Of a stretch of DNA of 64,000 nt, positions 8,100-16,684 are shown piece by piece (within the stretch, counting starts at the first letter, position 1; the number at the start of each line of letters is the position of its first letter). The stretch is from Candidatus Latescibacterota bacterium. GTDB lineage: Bacteria; Latescibacterota; UBA2968; UBA8231. Made by a program: the position numbers and the translations under genes. The notes beneath the pieces are model-generated. The model searched no databases. It had not been told where the DNA came from and saw nothing but the letters and a program-made list of their open reading frames with translations. The DNA lies in the NCBI GenBank assembly GCA_022826515.1, contig JAJDUT010000104.1:29703-93702 (forward strand), in the 5' to 3' direction.

Positions 8100-9866
8100 A
8101 TGACCGCTAAAATCCTCGCCGTCCTCCTCCTCTTCGCCCTACCCATTCAAGCCAAAACTCGGATCGAAGCGGCCTATGAAGCAGGCGAACTCGACTTAGA
8201 GACGGCCCTGATCTACCAAGTTCTCAGCATCCGCGCTCCCGACCAACTGCCAGCCATTTATCGAGAATCCGGCGGGCTAGCGGTTTGCGGGACCCCGCAT
8301 CTAGTCCAAGCCATGAGCGCGGCTCCCAACCTGAGCGCCGACTTCCAAGCGCGCTTGGGCAAACTGGTGGCGCGACGGACGGACGCCCAGTACAATCTCC
8401 TCTCGCCATCCGGGCGCTTTCGCGTCCACTACGATACTGAGGGACGCCACGCGGTTGCGCCTACGGACGACGACGCCAACAACATCCCGGACTACATCGA
8501 CCTCACCATGGCCGTTCTCGACAGCGTTTGGACCCTCGCAATCGACCAACTCGGCTACAATCCGCCTCCTTCGGACAACGGCTTGGGCGGGGGAGACGAA
8601 TACGACGTTTACATTATTGATATAGGCGGCAGCTATTATGGGTATGCCTATCCTGAGACCTCCGGCGCGACCACCTATAGCCGTCTCGAAATCGACAACA
8701 ACTTTACCGACCCAGGTTACAAGCAAACGCGCGGGTTGGACGCCCTGCGGGTGACCATCGCCCACGAATTTCACCACGCCATCCAGTTCGGCTATTACGC
8801 GACATTCGACGGTAGTTGGTGGCAGGAATCAACCTCGACATGGATGGAGGAAGTGGCCTATCCGCAGATTGACGATTATCTCCAGTACTTGACCTACTTC
8901 CTCAGCGAACCCCAACGCGCCCTCAACTCCGGCGTTTATCGCAGCCTCCACACCTACGGTTCCGCGATCTTTTCTCTCTTCCTCGATCAGCGCTACGGCC
9001 GCGAGCTCAACCGCCTGATCTGGGAAGAAATAGGCCGGCGCAAAAGCGTCCATCTCGATCACTTCGACCGCGTCATCCGCCAAGTCGAGCCGGGGGGGTT
9101 AGGTGTCGCTATGGGCGAATTTGCCGTGTGGAACTATTTCACCAACAACCGCTACCGAGGCGAATACTATGCCGAAGCAGACAAGTATCCCACTGTCCCC
9201 ACCCGCGACATCGCCGTCGATGCCGAAACCGTCGTCCGCGACACCATCTTGGTAGATGCCACCGGCAGCGTCTATCTGCGTCTGGAGCCGCAACTGCGAG
9301 CGGGCGGAGTCGATCTGTTCTTTGACGCCAACCAAGGGACGTGGCGTCGCCACTTGCTCTTAGTCGGTCCAGACAGCGTCTCCGTGCAGCTAGTTTCCGA
9401 GCCGACGATCCGCGTCAGCGGCTGGGACCAGTTCGACGAGGTCGTCCTCGTCGCCACCTCGGCCGAGCGCACCGGTTTGGCCTACCAGCACCTCTTCACC
9501 GCACAGTTCGATCCCGACCTAACCGACGCGCCGGCCGCTTTGGCCACCAATTACCCCAATCCGTTCCACCCAGCCGCTTTGGCCGCCAACTACCCCAACC
9601 CATTCCGCCCCGGCCAACACCCGTATACTCGGTTGGCGTTTGCGCTAGCTGTCCCCAGCAGAAAAACCCACCTGTCGATCTTTAGCACCAACGGTACGCT
9701 CATATGGGAGCAAGACTTAGGCCCGCGCCGGGCGGACGAATACGACGATGTGGTGTGGGATGGACGCAACCTCGCCGGCAACCTCGTAGCCAGCGGCATC
9801 TATCACCTGCTCCTCGAAACCGACGGCACGGCGGCCAAGCGCACGCTGGCGGTGGTGCGCGATTGA
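8100..9866 (+). CDS. Secreted HEXXH metalloprotease-like protein with C-terminal FlgD-type domain (copy 1)
   Basis: The start at ATG 8100 gives 588 residues with a clean signal peptide (MTAKILAVLLLFALPIQAKT). The region around residues 110-240 carries FRVHYDTEGRHAV, the Asp-rich D-D-D-A-N-N-I-P-D-Y-I-D segment that may bind calcium, and HEFHHAIQF at residues 222-230, a zincin active-site motif. This matches what databases call MXAN_6640-family putative metalloproteases. The C-terminus has YPNPF followed by a FlgD-like Ig fold ending in WDGRNLAGN and a short beta strand, a common surface-anchoring or sorting tail. A 13-residue block around YPNPF is duplicated. A paralogue lies 56 bases downstream. 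Confidence 0.8.
   Translation: MTAKILAVLLLFALPIQAKTRIEAAYEAGELDLETALIYQVLSIRAPDQLPAIYRESGGLAVCGTPHLVQAMSAAPNLSADFQARLGKLVARRTDAQYNLLSPSGRFRVHYDTEGRHAVAPTDDDANNIPDYIDLTMAVLDSVWTLAIDQLGYNPPPSDNGLGGGDEYDVYIIDIGGSYYGYAYPETSGATTYSRLEIDNNFTDPGYKQTRGLDALRVTIAHEFHHAIQFGYYATFDGSWWQESTSTWMEEVAYPQIDDYLQYLTYFLSEPQRALNSGVYRSLHTYGSAIFSLFLDQRYGRELNRLIWEEIGRRKSVHLDHFDRVIRQVEPGGLGVAMGEFAVWNYFTNNRYRGEYYAEADKYPTVPTRDIAVDAETVVRDTILVDATGSVYLRLEPQLRAGGVDLFFDANQGTWRRHLLLVGPDSVSVQLVSEPTIRVSGWDQFDEVVLVATSAERTGLAYQHLFTAQFDPDLTDAPAALATNYPNPFHPAALAANYPNPFRPGQHPYTRLAFALAVPSRKTHLSIFSTNGTLIWEQDLGPRRADEYDDVVWDGRNLAGNLVASGIYHLLLETDGTAAKRTLAVVRD
9534..9611 (+). repeat. 39-bp tandem duplication inside the metalloprotease gene
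   Basis: Two adjacent 39-base units (9534-9572 and 9573-9611) encode AALATNYPNPFHP and AALAANYPNPFRP. The units differ at only a few bases and keep the frame, so the protein has two copies of the YPNPF linker motif where its neighbour has one. Confidence 0.9.
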
Positions 9867-9922
9867 AGGACTCAAACGGCGCTGCTCGCCCCGCCAGCGA
9901 CACCAAAGGGGCGTTTCTTTAT

Positions 9923-11584
9923 ATGACTTTGACGCTAGCTATCGGAATACTGCTATCTATAGCACGTAATAGTCATGCAGAGACACCGACACAGCACGCC
10001 TCGGCCGCACTGCGCTGCGGCACCCCCTATGTGCTCCAAGCCATGGACGCGAGCACCCAAGACCAGCGTCTAAAACTCGTGCAGCGCCCCCGGCCTAGCA
10101 CTCAACACAGCTTGATAACGCCCTCCGGTCTTTTCCGCGTCCACTACGACACCGAGGGTCGCAATGCGGTTAATCCCGACGACGACGACGGCAACGGCGT
10201 CCCGGATTACATCGACCTAGCCGCTACCATCCTCGACAGCATCTGGGTGTTGGAAGTCGAGCAACTCGGCTACAACCCACCTCCTTCAGACAACGGCCTA
10301 GGCGGTGGCGACGAATACGACGTTTATGTTATAGACTTAAGTCTCGGGGGCTGTTTAGGCTCAGTGTCCGTTTACGGCTGCGCCTACCCCGGAACGTCCG
10401 GCGCGACCACCACCCATAGCTACCTCGAAATCGACAACAACTTCACCGACCCAAGCTATCAGCAGACCAGCGGACTAGACGCCCTGCGCGTGACTATCGC
10501 CCACGAATTTCATCACGCCATTCAGTTTGGCTACTACGCACCCGGAGCTGGTAACTGGTGGCAGGAATCAACCGCGACATGGATGGAGGAAGTAGCCTAT
10601 CCGCACATCGACGATTATCTCCAATACTTGACCTACTTCCTCGGCGAACCCCAACGCGCCCTCAACTCCGGCCTTCCCGGCAAGAACCACACCTACGGCA
10701 GTGCGATCTTTTCCCACTTCCTCGATCAACGCTACAACCGCGAGCTCAACCGCTTGATCTGGGAAGAACTGAGTCAGCGCAAAAGCGTCCATCTCGATCA
10801 CTTCGACCGCGTCATCCGCCAAGTCGAGCCGGGAGGACTCGGTGTCGCTATGGGCGAATTTGCCGTGTGGAACTATTTCACCAACAACCGCTACCGCGAC
10901 CCATACTATGCCGAGGGGAACTTATACCCCACCGTCCCCACCCGCGACATCGCCGTCGCCGCCGAAACCGTCGTCCGCGACACCAGCTTGGTAGATGCCA
11001 CCGGCAGCGTCTATCTGCGTCTGGAGCCACAACTACGCCCGGGCGGAGTCGATCTGTTCTTCGACGCCAACCAAGGGGCATGGCGTCGGCACTTGCTCTT
11101 AATCGGCCCGGACAGCACCTCCGTACAGCTCGCTTCCGAATCGCCAATCCGCATCGCGGGCTGGGACCAGTTCGACGAAATCGTCCTCGTCGCCACCGCC
11201 GCCGAGCGCACCGGCTTGGCCTACCAGCACTTCTTGGCCGCGCAATTCGATCCCAGTCTGATCGACGCCGACCGGCCAGCCGCCCTCGCCACCCAACTCG
11301 AACCCAGCTACCCCAATCCCTTCCGCCCCAGCCAACACCAGACGGCCCAGTTGGTGTTCGACTTGGCCGCTCCCAGCACCCAGACCCGCCTGTCGATCTT
11401 TTCGGCTAATGGCGATCTGGTCTGGCGAGAGGAGTTGGGGCCCCGCGCTGCCCGCGAAAACCATGCTGAGGAATGGGACGGCCGCAACCTCGCCGGCAAC
11501 CTCGTAGCCAGCGGCATCTATCACCTGCTCCTCGAAGCCGACGGTACCGCAGCCAAGCGCACCATAGCGGTGGTGCGCGATTGA
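9923..11584 (+). CDS. Secreted HEXXH metalloprotease-like protein with FlgD-type domain (copy 2)
   Basis: The start at ATG 9923 (MTLTLAIGILLS) gives 553 residues with a signal peptide ending near HAE. The frame is open upstream inside the previous gene, but that part is only a shadow reading. The mature region closely follows copy 1: FRVHYDTEGRNAV, an Asp-rich loop, HEFHHAIQF at residues 194-202, long identical blocks such as FAVWNYFTNNRYR, one YPNPF, and a final FlgD-like Ig domain. Copy 2 lacks the N-terminal helical stretch seen in copy 1 and has extra residues with two Cys (LGGCLGSVSVYGC) beside the Asp-rich region. The pair is a tandem duplication. Confidence 0.8.
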   Translation: MTLTLAIGILLSIARNSHAETPTQHASAALRCGTPYVLQAMDASTQDQRLKLVQRPRPSTQHSLITPSGLFRVHYDTEGRNAVNPDDDDGNGVPDYIDLAATILDSIWVLEVEQLGYNPPPSDNGLGGGDEYDVYVIDLSLGGCLGSVSVYGCAYPGTSGATTTHSYLEIDNNFTDPSYQQTSGLDALRVTIAHEFHHAIQFGYYAPGAGNWWQESTATWMEEVAYPHIDDYLQYLTYFLGEPQRALNSGLPGKNHTYGSAIFSHFLDQRYNRELNRLIWEELSQRKSVHLDHFDRVIRQVEPGGLGVAMGEFAVWNYFTNNRYRDPYYAEGNLYPTVPTRDIAVAAETVVRDTSLVDATGSVYLRLEPQLRPGGVDLFFDANQGAWRRHLLLIGPDSTSVQLASESPIRIAGWDQFDEIVLVATAAERTGLAYQHFLAAQFDPSLIDADRPAALATQLEPSYPNPFRPSQHQTAQLVFDLAAPSTQTRLSIFSANGDLVWREELGPRAARENHAEEWDGRNLAGNLVASGIYHLLLEADGTAAKRTIAVVRD

Positions 11585-11607
11585 GTAGCCGTCTGCAAGT
11601 TCCAGCG

Positions 11608-11636
11608 TTGACAATCGCGCTGTGATGACGTATGAT
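11608..11636 (+). promoter_or_regulatory. Sigma-70-type promoter of the toxin-antitoxin operon
   Basis: TTGACA at 11608-11613 and TATGAT at 11631-11636 are separated by exactly 17 bases, close to the consensus for housekeeping promoters. The expected start of transcription is near 11643, about 30 bases before the antitoxin ATG. Confidence 0.8.
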
Positions 11637-11658
11637 AATGGCCAAATTATACGTCATC
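11624..11658. promoter_or_regulatory. Palindromic operator overlapping the toxin-antitoxin promoter
   Basis: GATGACGTAT (11624-11633) and ATACGTCATC (11649-11658) form a perfect 10-base inverted repeat with a 15-base spacer. The left arm runs into the -10 box and the right arm lies just after the expected start site. This is the usual position for autorepression by a VapB-like antitoxin or its complex with the toxin. Confidence 0.75.
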
Positions 11659-11672
11659 TGTGGAGGCGACTC

Positions 11673-11909
11673 ATGCAGACCAAGCTCACTCTACGCCTAG
11701 AGGAGCAATTGATCGAACGGGCTAAAGCTCATGCCAAAAAGCGCGGCAAATCCGTATCGCAGATGGTGGCCGACTATTTTGCCCTGCTGGACCGAGACGA
11801 TCAATCCGAGACCCTGGCACCGCTCACTCGTTCTTTATACGGCACCTTGGGGAACACTGCGGTCAATGAGGATACATACCGAAAACATCTCGAGGAAAAA
11901 TACCTGTGA
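11673..11909 (+). CDS. VapB-like antitoxin (DUF6364-type)
   Basis: This 78-residue protein starts at ATG 11673 after TGGAGG. The N-terminal strand MQTKLTLRLEE and the following helices (LIERAKAHAKKRGKSVSQMV) look like a ribbon-helix-helix DNA-binding domain of the DUF6364 antitoxin type. The C-terminal part (YRKHLEEKYL) would bind and block the toxin. It is translationally coupled to the PIN toxin: the toxin's GTG at 11906 overlaps this gene's TGA. The upstream promoter and palindrome fit autoregulation by this protein. Confidence 0.82.
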   Translation: MQTKLTLRLEEQLIERAKAHAKKRGKSVSQMVADYFALLDRDDQSETLAPLTRSLYGTLGNTAVNEDTYRKHLEEKYL

Positions 11910-12346
11910 AAGTGATGGTCGATACCAATGTCGTACTCGACTTGTTGCTAGACCGGACGCCACACGCAGTGAACGCAGCGCAGATTTTCTCTTTGATAGA
12001 GCGCAATGTCCTCGTCGGCTGCCTCGGTGCTACCACATTAACCACCATACACTACTTGGCCACAAAAACCGTCGGCGCGCAAAAAGCACGGCGGGAAATC
12101 CGCAAATTGCTTCGCCTTTTTGAAGTAGCTCCCGTCAACCGGGCAGTGCTAGAAGCGGCACTGGCGGCAGAGGGCTTCCGCGACTTTGAAGATGCTGTTC
12201 TCCACGAGGCGGCACGCCAAGCCGACGCCGATGCCTTGGTGACGCGCAACCAAAGCGATTTCAAAGCGGCACTATTGGCGGTTTACGAACCGCGCGAATT
12301 GATCAATATCGTCCAAGCCCGCCTTGCGGATCCACTGGACGAGTGA
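11906..12346 (+). CDS. PIN-domain ribonuclease toxin (VapC-like)
   Basis: This 146-residue protein has the PIN fold of VapC toxins, metal-dependent RNases that usually cut tRNA or rRNA. It begins MKVMVDTNVVLD, with the first catalytic Asp at position 6. Further acidic residues lie in the middle and in the late segment RDFEDAVLHEAA, followed by DALVTRN, a typical PIN ending. The start codon is GTG within GTGA, overlapping the antitoxin stop, which keeps toxin synthesis tied to the antitoxin. The whole operon looks intact. The RNA target is unknown. Confidence 0.88.
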   Translation: MKVMVDTNVVLDLLLDRTPHAVNAAQIFSLIERNVLVGCLGATTLTTIHYLATKTVGAQKARREIRKLLRLFEVAPVNRAVLEAALAAEGFRDFEDAVLHEAARQADADALVTRNQSDFKAALLAVYEPRELINIVQARLADPLDE

Positions 12347-12405
12347 CCTTGCTGATAAATTCCATTTTGGGGCATAGTCTCCTCGTCAACACAGAGGTCT
12401 AAGTC

Positions 12406-14337
12406 TTGTCCGCACCCCCGCGCCGCGTCTCCCTCCGCGCCGTTGCCATCGGGGCCATCGGCTGCCTCGCCATCGCCGTAGGCGAGCCTTTTAGCGTCTT
12501 GGTGATGCGCAGCTCACCCATGGCTGCCGACTACTCGACCGGCGCAGCCCTGTTCTTGTTTTTTCTTTTCACCTTACTCATCAACCCACTCGCCAAATTG
12601 CTCACCGGCACCAGCCTGCACACCGGCGAGTTGGCCACTGTGTACATCATGATGATCGTGGGGGCCGCCATTCCCTCTTGGGGCCTGACCATGAACCTAA
12701 TCCCGCTCCTCGGCGGGTTCTTTTACTACGCCACCCCGGAAAACGACTGGGCCAATACCATCCAGCCCTACATATCGCATCTCTTCGTGCCGGAAGACAG
12801 TGCAGCCATCCAAAAGCTGTTCGAAGGTAATGCCCAAGGCGAACGCATCCCTTGGGGGGTTTGGGCGACGCCACTGATGGCGTGGAGCCTGTTTGCCGTC
12901 AATATGTACTTCACCACGCTGTGCGTGCTCGTGGTGCTGCGCAAGCAGTGGGTCGAGCGCGAGCGGCTCAACTTCCCGCTGGCCACCTTGCCCATAGAAA
13001 TGAGCGCCCGCGACAAGGACCAAGCCATCGCGCCTTTTTACCGCAATTATCTGACTTGGATCGGCTTTGCCATTCCCGCGCTCATCAGCTCGGTCAACGC
13101 CCTGCACCGCTATTTCAACTTCGTCCCCTGGATTGACCTCAACCTCTGGGTGCCCTTTTTGCGCAACTCCATCTGGGTCAACTTTCGCCCGCACTTCGAG
13201 GTCGTCGGCCTCTCCTACTTGCTCAACCTCGACATCTCCATGGGTATATGGGTCTTTGCCCTGCTCAACATGTTGGCCATCGGCTTGTGCCGCATGACGG
13301 GGTGGAACATCGGCCCGGAGCAGCCCTACTCCTCGCCCTCCCCGCCCAGCATCGCCCACATTGCCCTCGGTGCGTTGTTCTTTTTAGTGCTGTCCAGCTT
13401 GTGGGGCGGGCGGCAGCACTTGCGCCAAGTCTGGCGCAAGGCCCTGCGCGGCGACGACTCCATCGACGACAGCGGAGAATTGCTCCCGTATCGAGTCGCG
13501 GTCTTTGGCTTTATCGCGAGCTTTTTCCTCGGCCTGTTCGCGCTCTACGCCACCAACATGAACCTGCCGACCGCCTTTGTCTTTCAGCTCTCGGCCCTCG
13601 TGATCTTTGTCGGTTTGGCGCGCATCATCTCGCAGGCCGGGCTGGCCTATTGCCGCGCTCCAGTAGCTCCGGCCGTGTTCACCGTCAACACCCTCGGGTC
13701 GTCGTCAGTGGGTGCCCCGGGCCTAACGGCGCTGGCGCTCAATTTCCCCTGGTCGGCCGACATCCGCACCTTTGTCATGGCCTCAGCCGCTACGGGCCTC
13801 AAGCTGGCAGAAGTGACGCGCCTCGAATACCGGCGCGTGTTCTGGGCTATTGCCGCGGCCATTGTCGTCACCCTCGCCGGCTCAATCACCGCGGTCATCC
13901 ACCTCGCGTACACCTATGGGGGCATCAACCTGAGCAGTTGGCAGTTCGGCTATATGACGACCTATACCGGCAACTGGATCACCAACAACCTCAACAACAT
14001 GCAGCCCACTCACGTTTGGCATTTGTCCTTTGCCGGCCTCGGCGCGTTCTTGATGGGCCTGTTGACCTTTGTCAAAAACCGCTTCGTCGGCTTTCCCATC
14101 CACCCCATCGGCTTGGCCATCGGGCTGCCGCATCCCGTGCAGCTAATCTGGCCGTCGGTCTTTTTCGCTTGGCTGCTCAAGGCGTTCATTCTCAAATACG
14201 GCGGTCCCCGGCTCTACACGCGCTTGCGCCCGTTCTTTTTAGGGCTGGTGCTGGGCGCGTTTGGCTCAGCCGGGTTGTGGCTTCTCATCGATATCTGCAC
14301 CGGCATGACGGGCAACCGGCTGATTAATATCGGCTAA
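12406..14337 (+). CDS. Large polytopic membrane protein (DUF6785/DUF6784-like)
   Basis: This 643-residue protein starts at TTG 12406 (next to AGAGGT) and has some 12-15 hydrophobic segments spread over its length. The motif HTGELATVYIMMIVGAAIPSW near residues 72-92 and the Ser/Gly-rich stretch around SSSVGAPGL resemble DUF6785/6784 proteins. These are common in Planctomycetes, Lentisphaerae and similar phyla and are distantly like oligopeptide transporters. A transport role is likely but no substrate is known. The stop overlaps the stop region of the convergent dehydrogenase gene by four bases, so the two genes share their 3' ends with no room for a terminator. Confidence 0.65.
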   Translation: MSAPPRRVSLRAVAIGAIGCLAIAVGEPFSVLVMRSSPMAADYSTGAALFLFFLFTLLINPLAKLLTGTSLHTGELATVYIMMIVGAAIPSWGLTMNLIPLLGGFFYYATPENDWANTIQPYISHLFVPEDSAAIQKLFEGNAQGERIPWGVWATPLMAWSLFAVNMYFTTLCVLVVLRKQWVERERLNFPLATLPIEMSARDKDQAIAPFYRNYLTWIGFAIPALISSVNALHRYFNFVPWIDLNLWVPFLRNSIWVNFRPHFEVVGLSYLLNLDISMGIWVFALLNMLAIGLCRMTGWNIGPEQPYSSPSPPSIAHIALGALFFLVLSSLWGGRQHLRQVWRKALRGDDSIDDSGELLPYRVAVFGFIASFFLGLFALYATNMNLPTAFVFQLSALVIFVGLARIISQAGLAYCRAPVAPAVFTVNTLGSSSVGAPGLTALALNFPWSADIRTFVMASAATGLKLAEVTRLEYRRVFWAIAAAIVVTLAGSITAVIHLAYTYGGINLSSWQFGYMTTYTGNWITNNLNNMQPTHVWHLSFAGLGAFLMGLLTFVKNRFVGFPIHPIGLAIGLPHPVQLIWPSVFFAWLLKAFILKYGGPRLYTRLRPFFLGLVLGAFGSAGLWLLIDICTGMTGNRLINIG

Positions 14338-15362
14338 CCGTGGTCAATGCCGAGCTTGATCGAACGCTCGGGATGCTGATTGATCTCCATGTAGGCGTCA
14401 GCGGCTTCAGCAAAGGGCACAATCGGGTCAATCAGATCGTCGGCTTGCAAACGGCCTGCGACCAACAGGGCCAACGACTCCGCGCGGATGCGGGCGAAAT
14501 CCCAACTCGCCTGCGGCAATGGCTCGCTGTTGGCCCGGCTGGAGATGACCTGAATGCGGTTGCGGTGCCACTCGCCGGCCAAGCGCAAGCCCTGCTCGCC
14601 GTGGTAATACGCGGTCGAGACTAAGGTGCCAGCGTAGCAGGTCGCGCGCATGGCGTCCTCAAACGCGCAGTAGGAACCGCTCGTCTCAAAGGCGATGTCC
14701 GCGCCGATTTTGTCGGTGCGCTGCTTGATCTCCACGCCGGCGTCCACGGCCACCGGATCCAGCGCCAAGTCGGCGTTGTGGCGCAGGGCTGCGGCGCGGC
14801 GGCGCTCAATGGGATCTACCACCGCCACCCAGCGCGCCCCGCACAGCCGCGCGGCCTGCGCGACCATCAGCCCAATGGCACCGAGTCCAAACACGGCGAC
14901 GCGATCCCCCAAGTGCACTGCGCCATCGCGCACCGCGCCGACGGCAAAGTCGGCCGGGTCCCAATACATAATGGCTTGCGGCGAGATTCCGTCGGGGGCC
15001 TTTTGCACACGCGTCGCCGCAACGGTGTGCGTCGCGCGGATGGGCAAATGCGCGAAGACCCGGTCGCCTTCGCGCAGCGTGGTGACCTCGGCACCCACTT
15101 CGACAACCTCACCCAAGCACATGTTGCCGAGGCGGCGTGGGAAGCCACTGGACGCGGATTCGCCGCGGCGGTGCAGGCGCAGTTCACCGTCCCAGCGGTC
15201 GGAAGCGTCGGGTGTGTCGGCGCGGAAACCGCGCAGTTCTGTGCCGTGCTTGACCGAACTGAAGAGGCTTTGGACGCGGATTTCGTCTGGGGCTAAGGGC
15301 GGTTCTTGGTACGAGCTGAGGACGGCGTGGCCGGGGCGGTCGGCAATCAATTCGAGCGGCAT
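14334..15362 (-). CDS. Medium-chain (zinc-type) dehydrogenase without structural zinc lobe
   Basis: The start at ATG 15362 (MPLELIADRPGHA), after GGAG, gives 342 residues; the longer frame from 15437 is less likely. The N-terminal GroES-like half contains KHGTELRGF and GEVVEVGAEVTTLREGDRVF. The C-terminal Rossmann half contains VAVFGLGAIGLMVAQAARL. The four-Cys structural zinc lobe is absent, as in the shorter bi-domain oxidoreductase group (threonine- or sorbitol-dehydrogenase relatives). It probably oxidises a sugar or polyol, which fits the catabolic neighbourhood, but no substrate can be named. Confidence 0.78.
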   Translation of the reverse strand: MPLELIADRPGHAVLSSYQEPPLAPDEIRVQSLFSSVKHGTELRGFRADTPDASDRWDGELRLHRRGESASSGFPRRLGNMCLGEVVEVGAEVTTLREGDRVFAHLPIRATHTVAATRVQKAPDGISPQAIMYWDPADFAVGAVRDGAVHLGDRVAVFGLGAIGLMVAQAARLCGARWVAVVDPIERRRAAALRHNADLALDPVAVDAGVEIKQRTDKIGADIAFETSGSYCAFEDAMRATCYAGTLVSTAYYHGEQGLRLAGEWHRNRIQVISSRANSEPLPQASWDFARIRAESLALLVAGRLQADDLIDPIVPFAEAADAYMEINQHPERSIKLGIDHG

Positions 15363-15428
15363 GGGGTAAACTCCTATGAGAGAGGTTAAGTCGCGTTGAC
15401 ATGGACGGGCGTTTGCAAGCATGGCACA

Positions 15429-15480
15429 CTTCGACAAGCTCAGTGTGCGTTAGGTTTAGTGTGCGCTGAGCTTGTCGAAG
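15429..15480. repeat. Interspersed palindromic repeat (CTTCGACAAGCTCAG type)
   Basis: CTTCGACAAGCTCAG (15429-15443) and its exact reverse complement (15466-15480) form a 15-base inverted repeat with a 22-base loop in the gap between the divergent dehydrogenase and pyrD genes. This sequence is a well-known mobile palindromic motif in many bacterial genomes. Only one copy is in the window. Confidence 0.85.
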
Positions 15481-15559
15481 CGCATGTAGGGGCGTCCCTA
15501 CGGATGCACTAGGAAACGAACTAGTTGACACCGACGGCGTTTGCAACCCACCCCTCCAA

Positions 15560-16684
15560 ATGCGTATCCTGATTATAGCAATGAACGCATACCAACGCTT
15601 CGTCCGCCCCCTCCTGTTCCGCTGCGATCCAGAGCGCATCCACGAGCAGACCCTCGCGCTTGGCGAGCGGGTAGGTTCTTCCGCACTTGGTCGCCATCTG
15701 CTTTCCAGTCTCTTTGCCTTCGCAGATGCGCGATTGGCAACCCAAGTGGGCGGCTTGCACTTTGCCAATCCGCTGGGCATGGCCGCGGGGTTCGACAAAA
15801 ACGGCCGGGTGATCCAGGCGCTTGCAGCCATGGGCTTTGGGTTCGTGGAGGTGGGATCGGTATCGGCGCATCCTTCGGCTGGAAATCCGCGGCCGCGCTT
15901 GTTCCGCCTGCCGTTGGACGAGGCCGTTGTAGTCAACTATGGAGTGCCCAATGACGGGGCCGCGGTCGTGGCGGACCGCGTGGCCCAGCGGCCAATCGCC
16001 GTGCCCTTGGGGATCAACCTCGTCGAAACCAATACCGGGCACCCCATTGAGCCAGATGCAGTCGTAGCGGAGCTAGCCGCAGCCCTAGTCCCCTTCGTCG
16101 GGCGGGCCTCCTACATCGCGTTCAACCTCAATTGCCCAAACACCACCGGCGGCGTCAGCCCATTCAGCGGAGGGAATCACTTGCGCGACTTGCTGCGCGA
16201 ATGCGCTGCCATCGACGACCTGCCCCCGATCTTTCTCAAGCTCACGGCGCACACCGACCCGGCGCGGCTGGACTGGATGCTGGAAGTGGTCGATCCTTTT
16301 GCCTTCGTCAAGGGCTTCATCTTCAACCTGCCGCCGGGAACGAACTATCCGCTCAAATCGTCAGCCCATCTTGTGGGTCCGCTGCCCGGAACCTTGTGCG
16401 GTCGGCCCGTTCAGGCCCTAATCGACGAAACCGTGCGCTTCTGGTACGGGCGCATCGACCGCCAGCGGCACGCGATCATCGGCGTGGGGGGCATTTCATC
16501 GGCCCGCGACGCATACCGCAAAATTCGCCTCGGGGCCTCGCTGGTGCAGCTATACTCAGCACTAATTTTCAGGGGTCCAGGTATCGTGCGACAAATCAAC
16601 GCGGGGCTAGCACACCTGTTGGAGCGCGATGGGTTCGCCCGGGTGGCAGACGCAGTCGGCATCGACAACGGAATTAGGAATTAA
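15560..16684 (+). CDS. pyrD: Dihydroorotate dehydrogenase (class 2-like)
   Basis: This 374-residue FMN enzyme of pyrimidine synthesis oxidises dihydroorotate to orotate. The N-terminus (FVRPLLFRCDPERIHEQ) resembles the membrane-associating helices of class 2, quinone-linked enzymes, and GMAAGFDKNG, EVGSV and IGVGGISSARDAY are family signatures. In the catalytic loop the usual class 2 Ser-Ser-Pro-Asn reads NCPN, so Cys, the base used by class 1 enzymes, occupies the catalytic position. Translation may start at ATG 15560 or at 15581 (MNAYQRF). The last codons (GIRN-stop) come from the intergenic AT-rich repeat. Confidence 0.9.
   Translation: MRILIIAMNAYQRFVRPLLFRCDPERIHEQTLALGERVGSSALGRHLLSSLFAFADARLATQVGGLHFANPLGMAAGFDKNGRVIQALAAMGFGFVEVGSVSAHPSAGNPRPRLFRLPLDEAVVVNYGVPNDGAAVVADRVAQRPIAVPLGINLVETNTGHPIEPDAVVAELAAALVPFVGRASYIAFNLNCPNTTGGVSPFSGGNHLRDLLRECAAIDDLPPIFLKLTAHTDPARLDWMLEVVDPFAFVKGFIFNLPPGTNYPLKSSAHLVGPLPGTLCGRPVQALIDETVRFWYGRIDRQRHAIIGVGGISSARDAYRKIRLGASLVQLYSALIFRGPGIVRQINAGLAHLLERDGFARVADAVGIDNGIRN

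Noticed and set aside
13248..14327. 359-residue plus-strand ORF inside the large membrane protein gene
   Set aside because: Out-of-frame shadow rich in Arg, Pro and His; the overlapping frame has clear membrane segments and family motifs.
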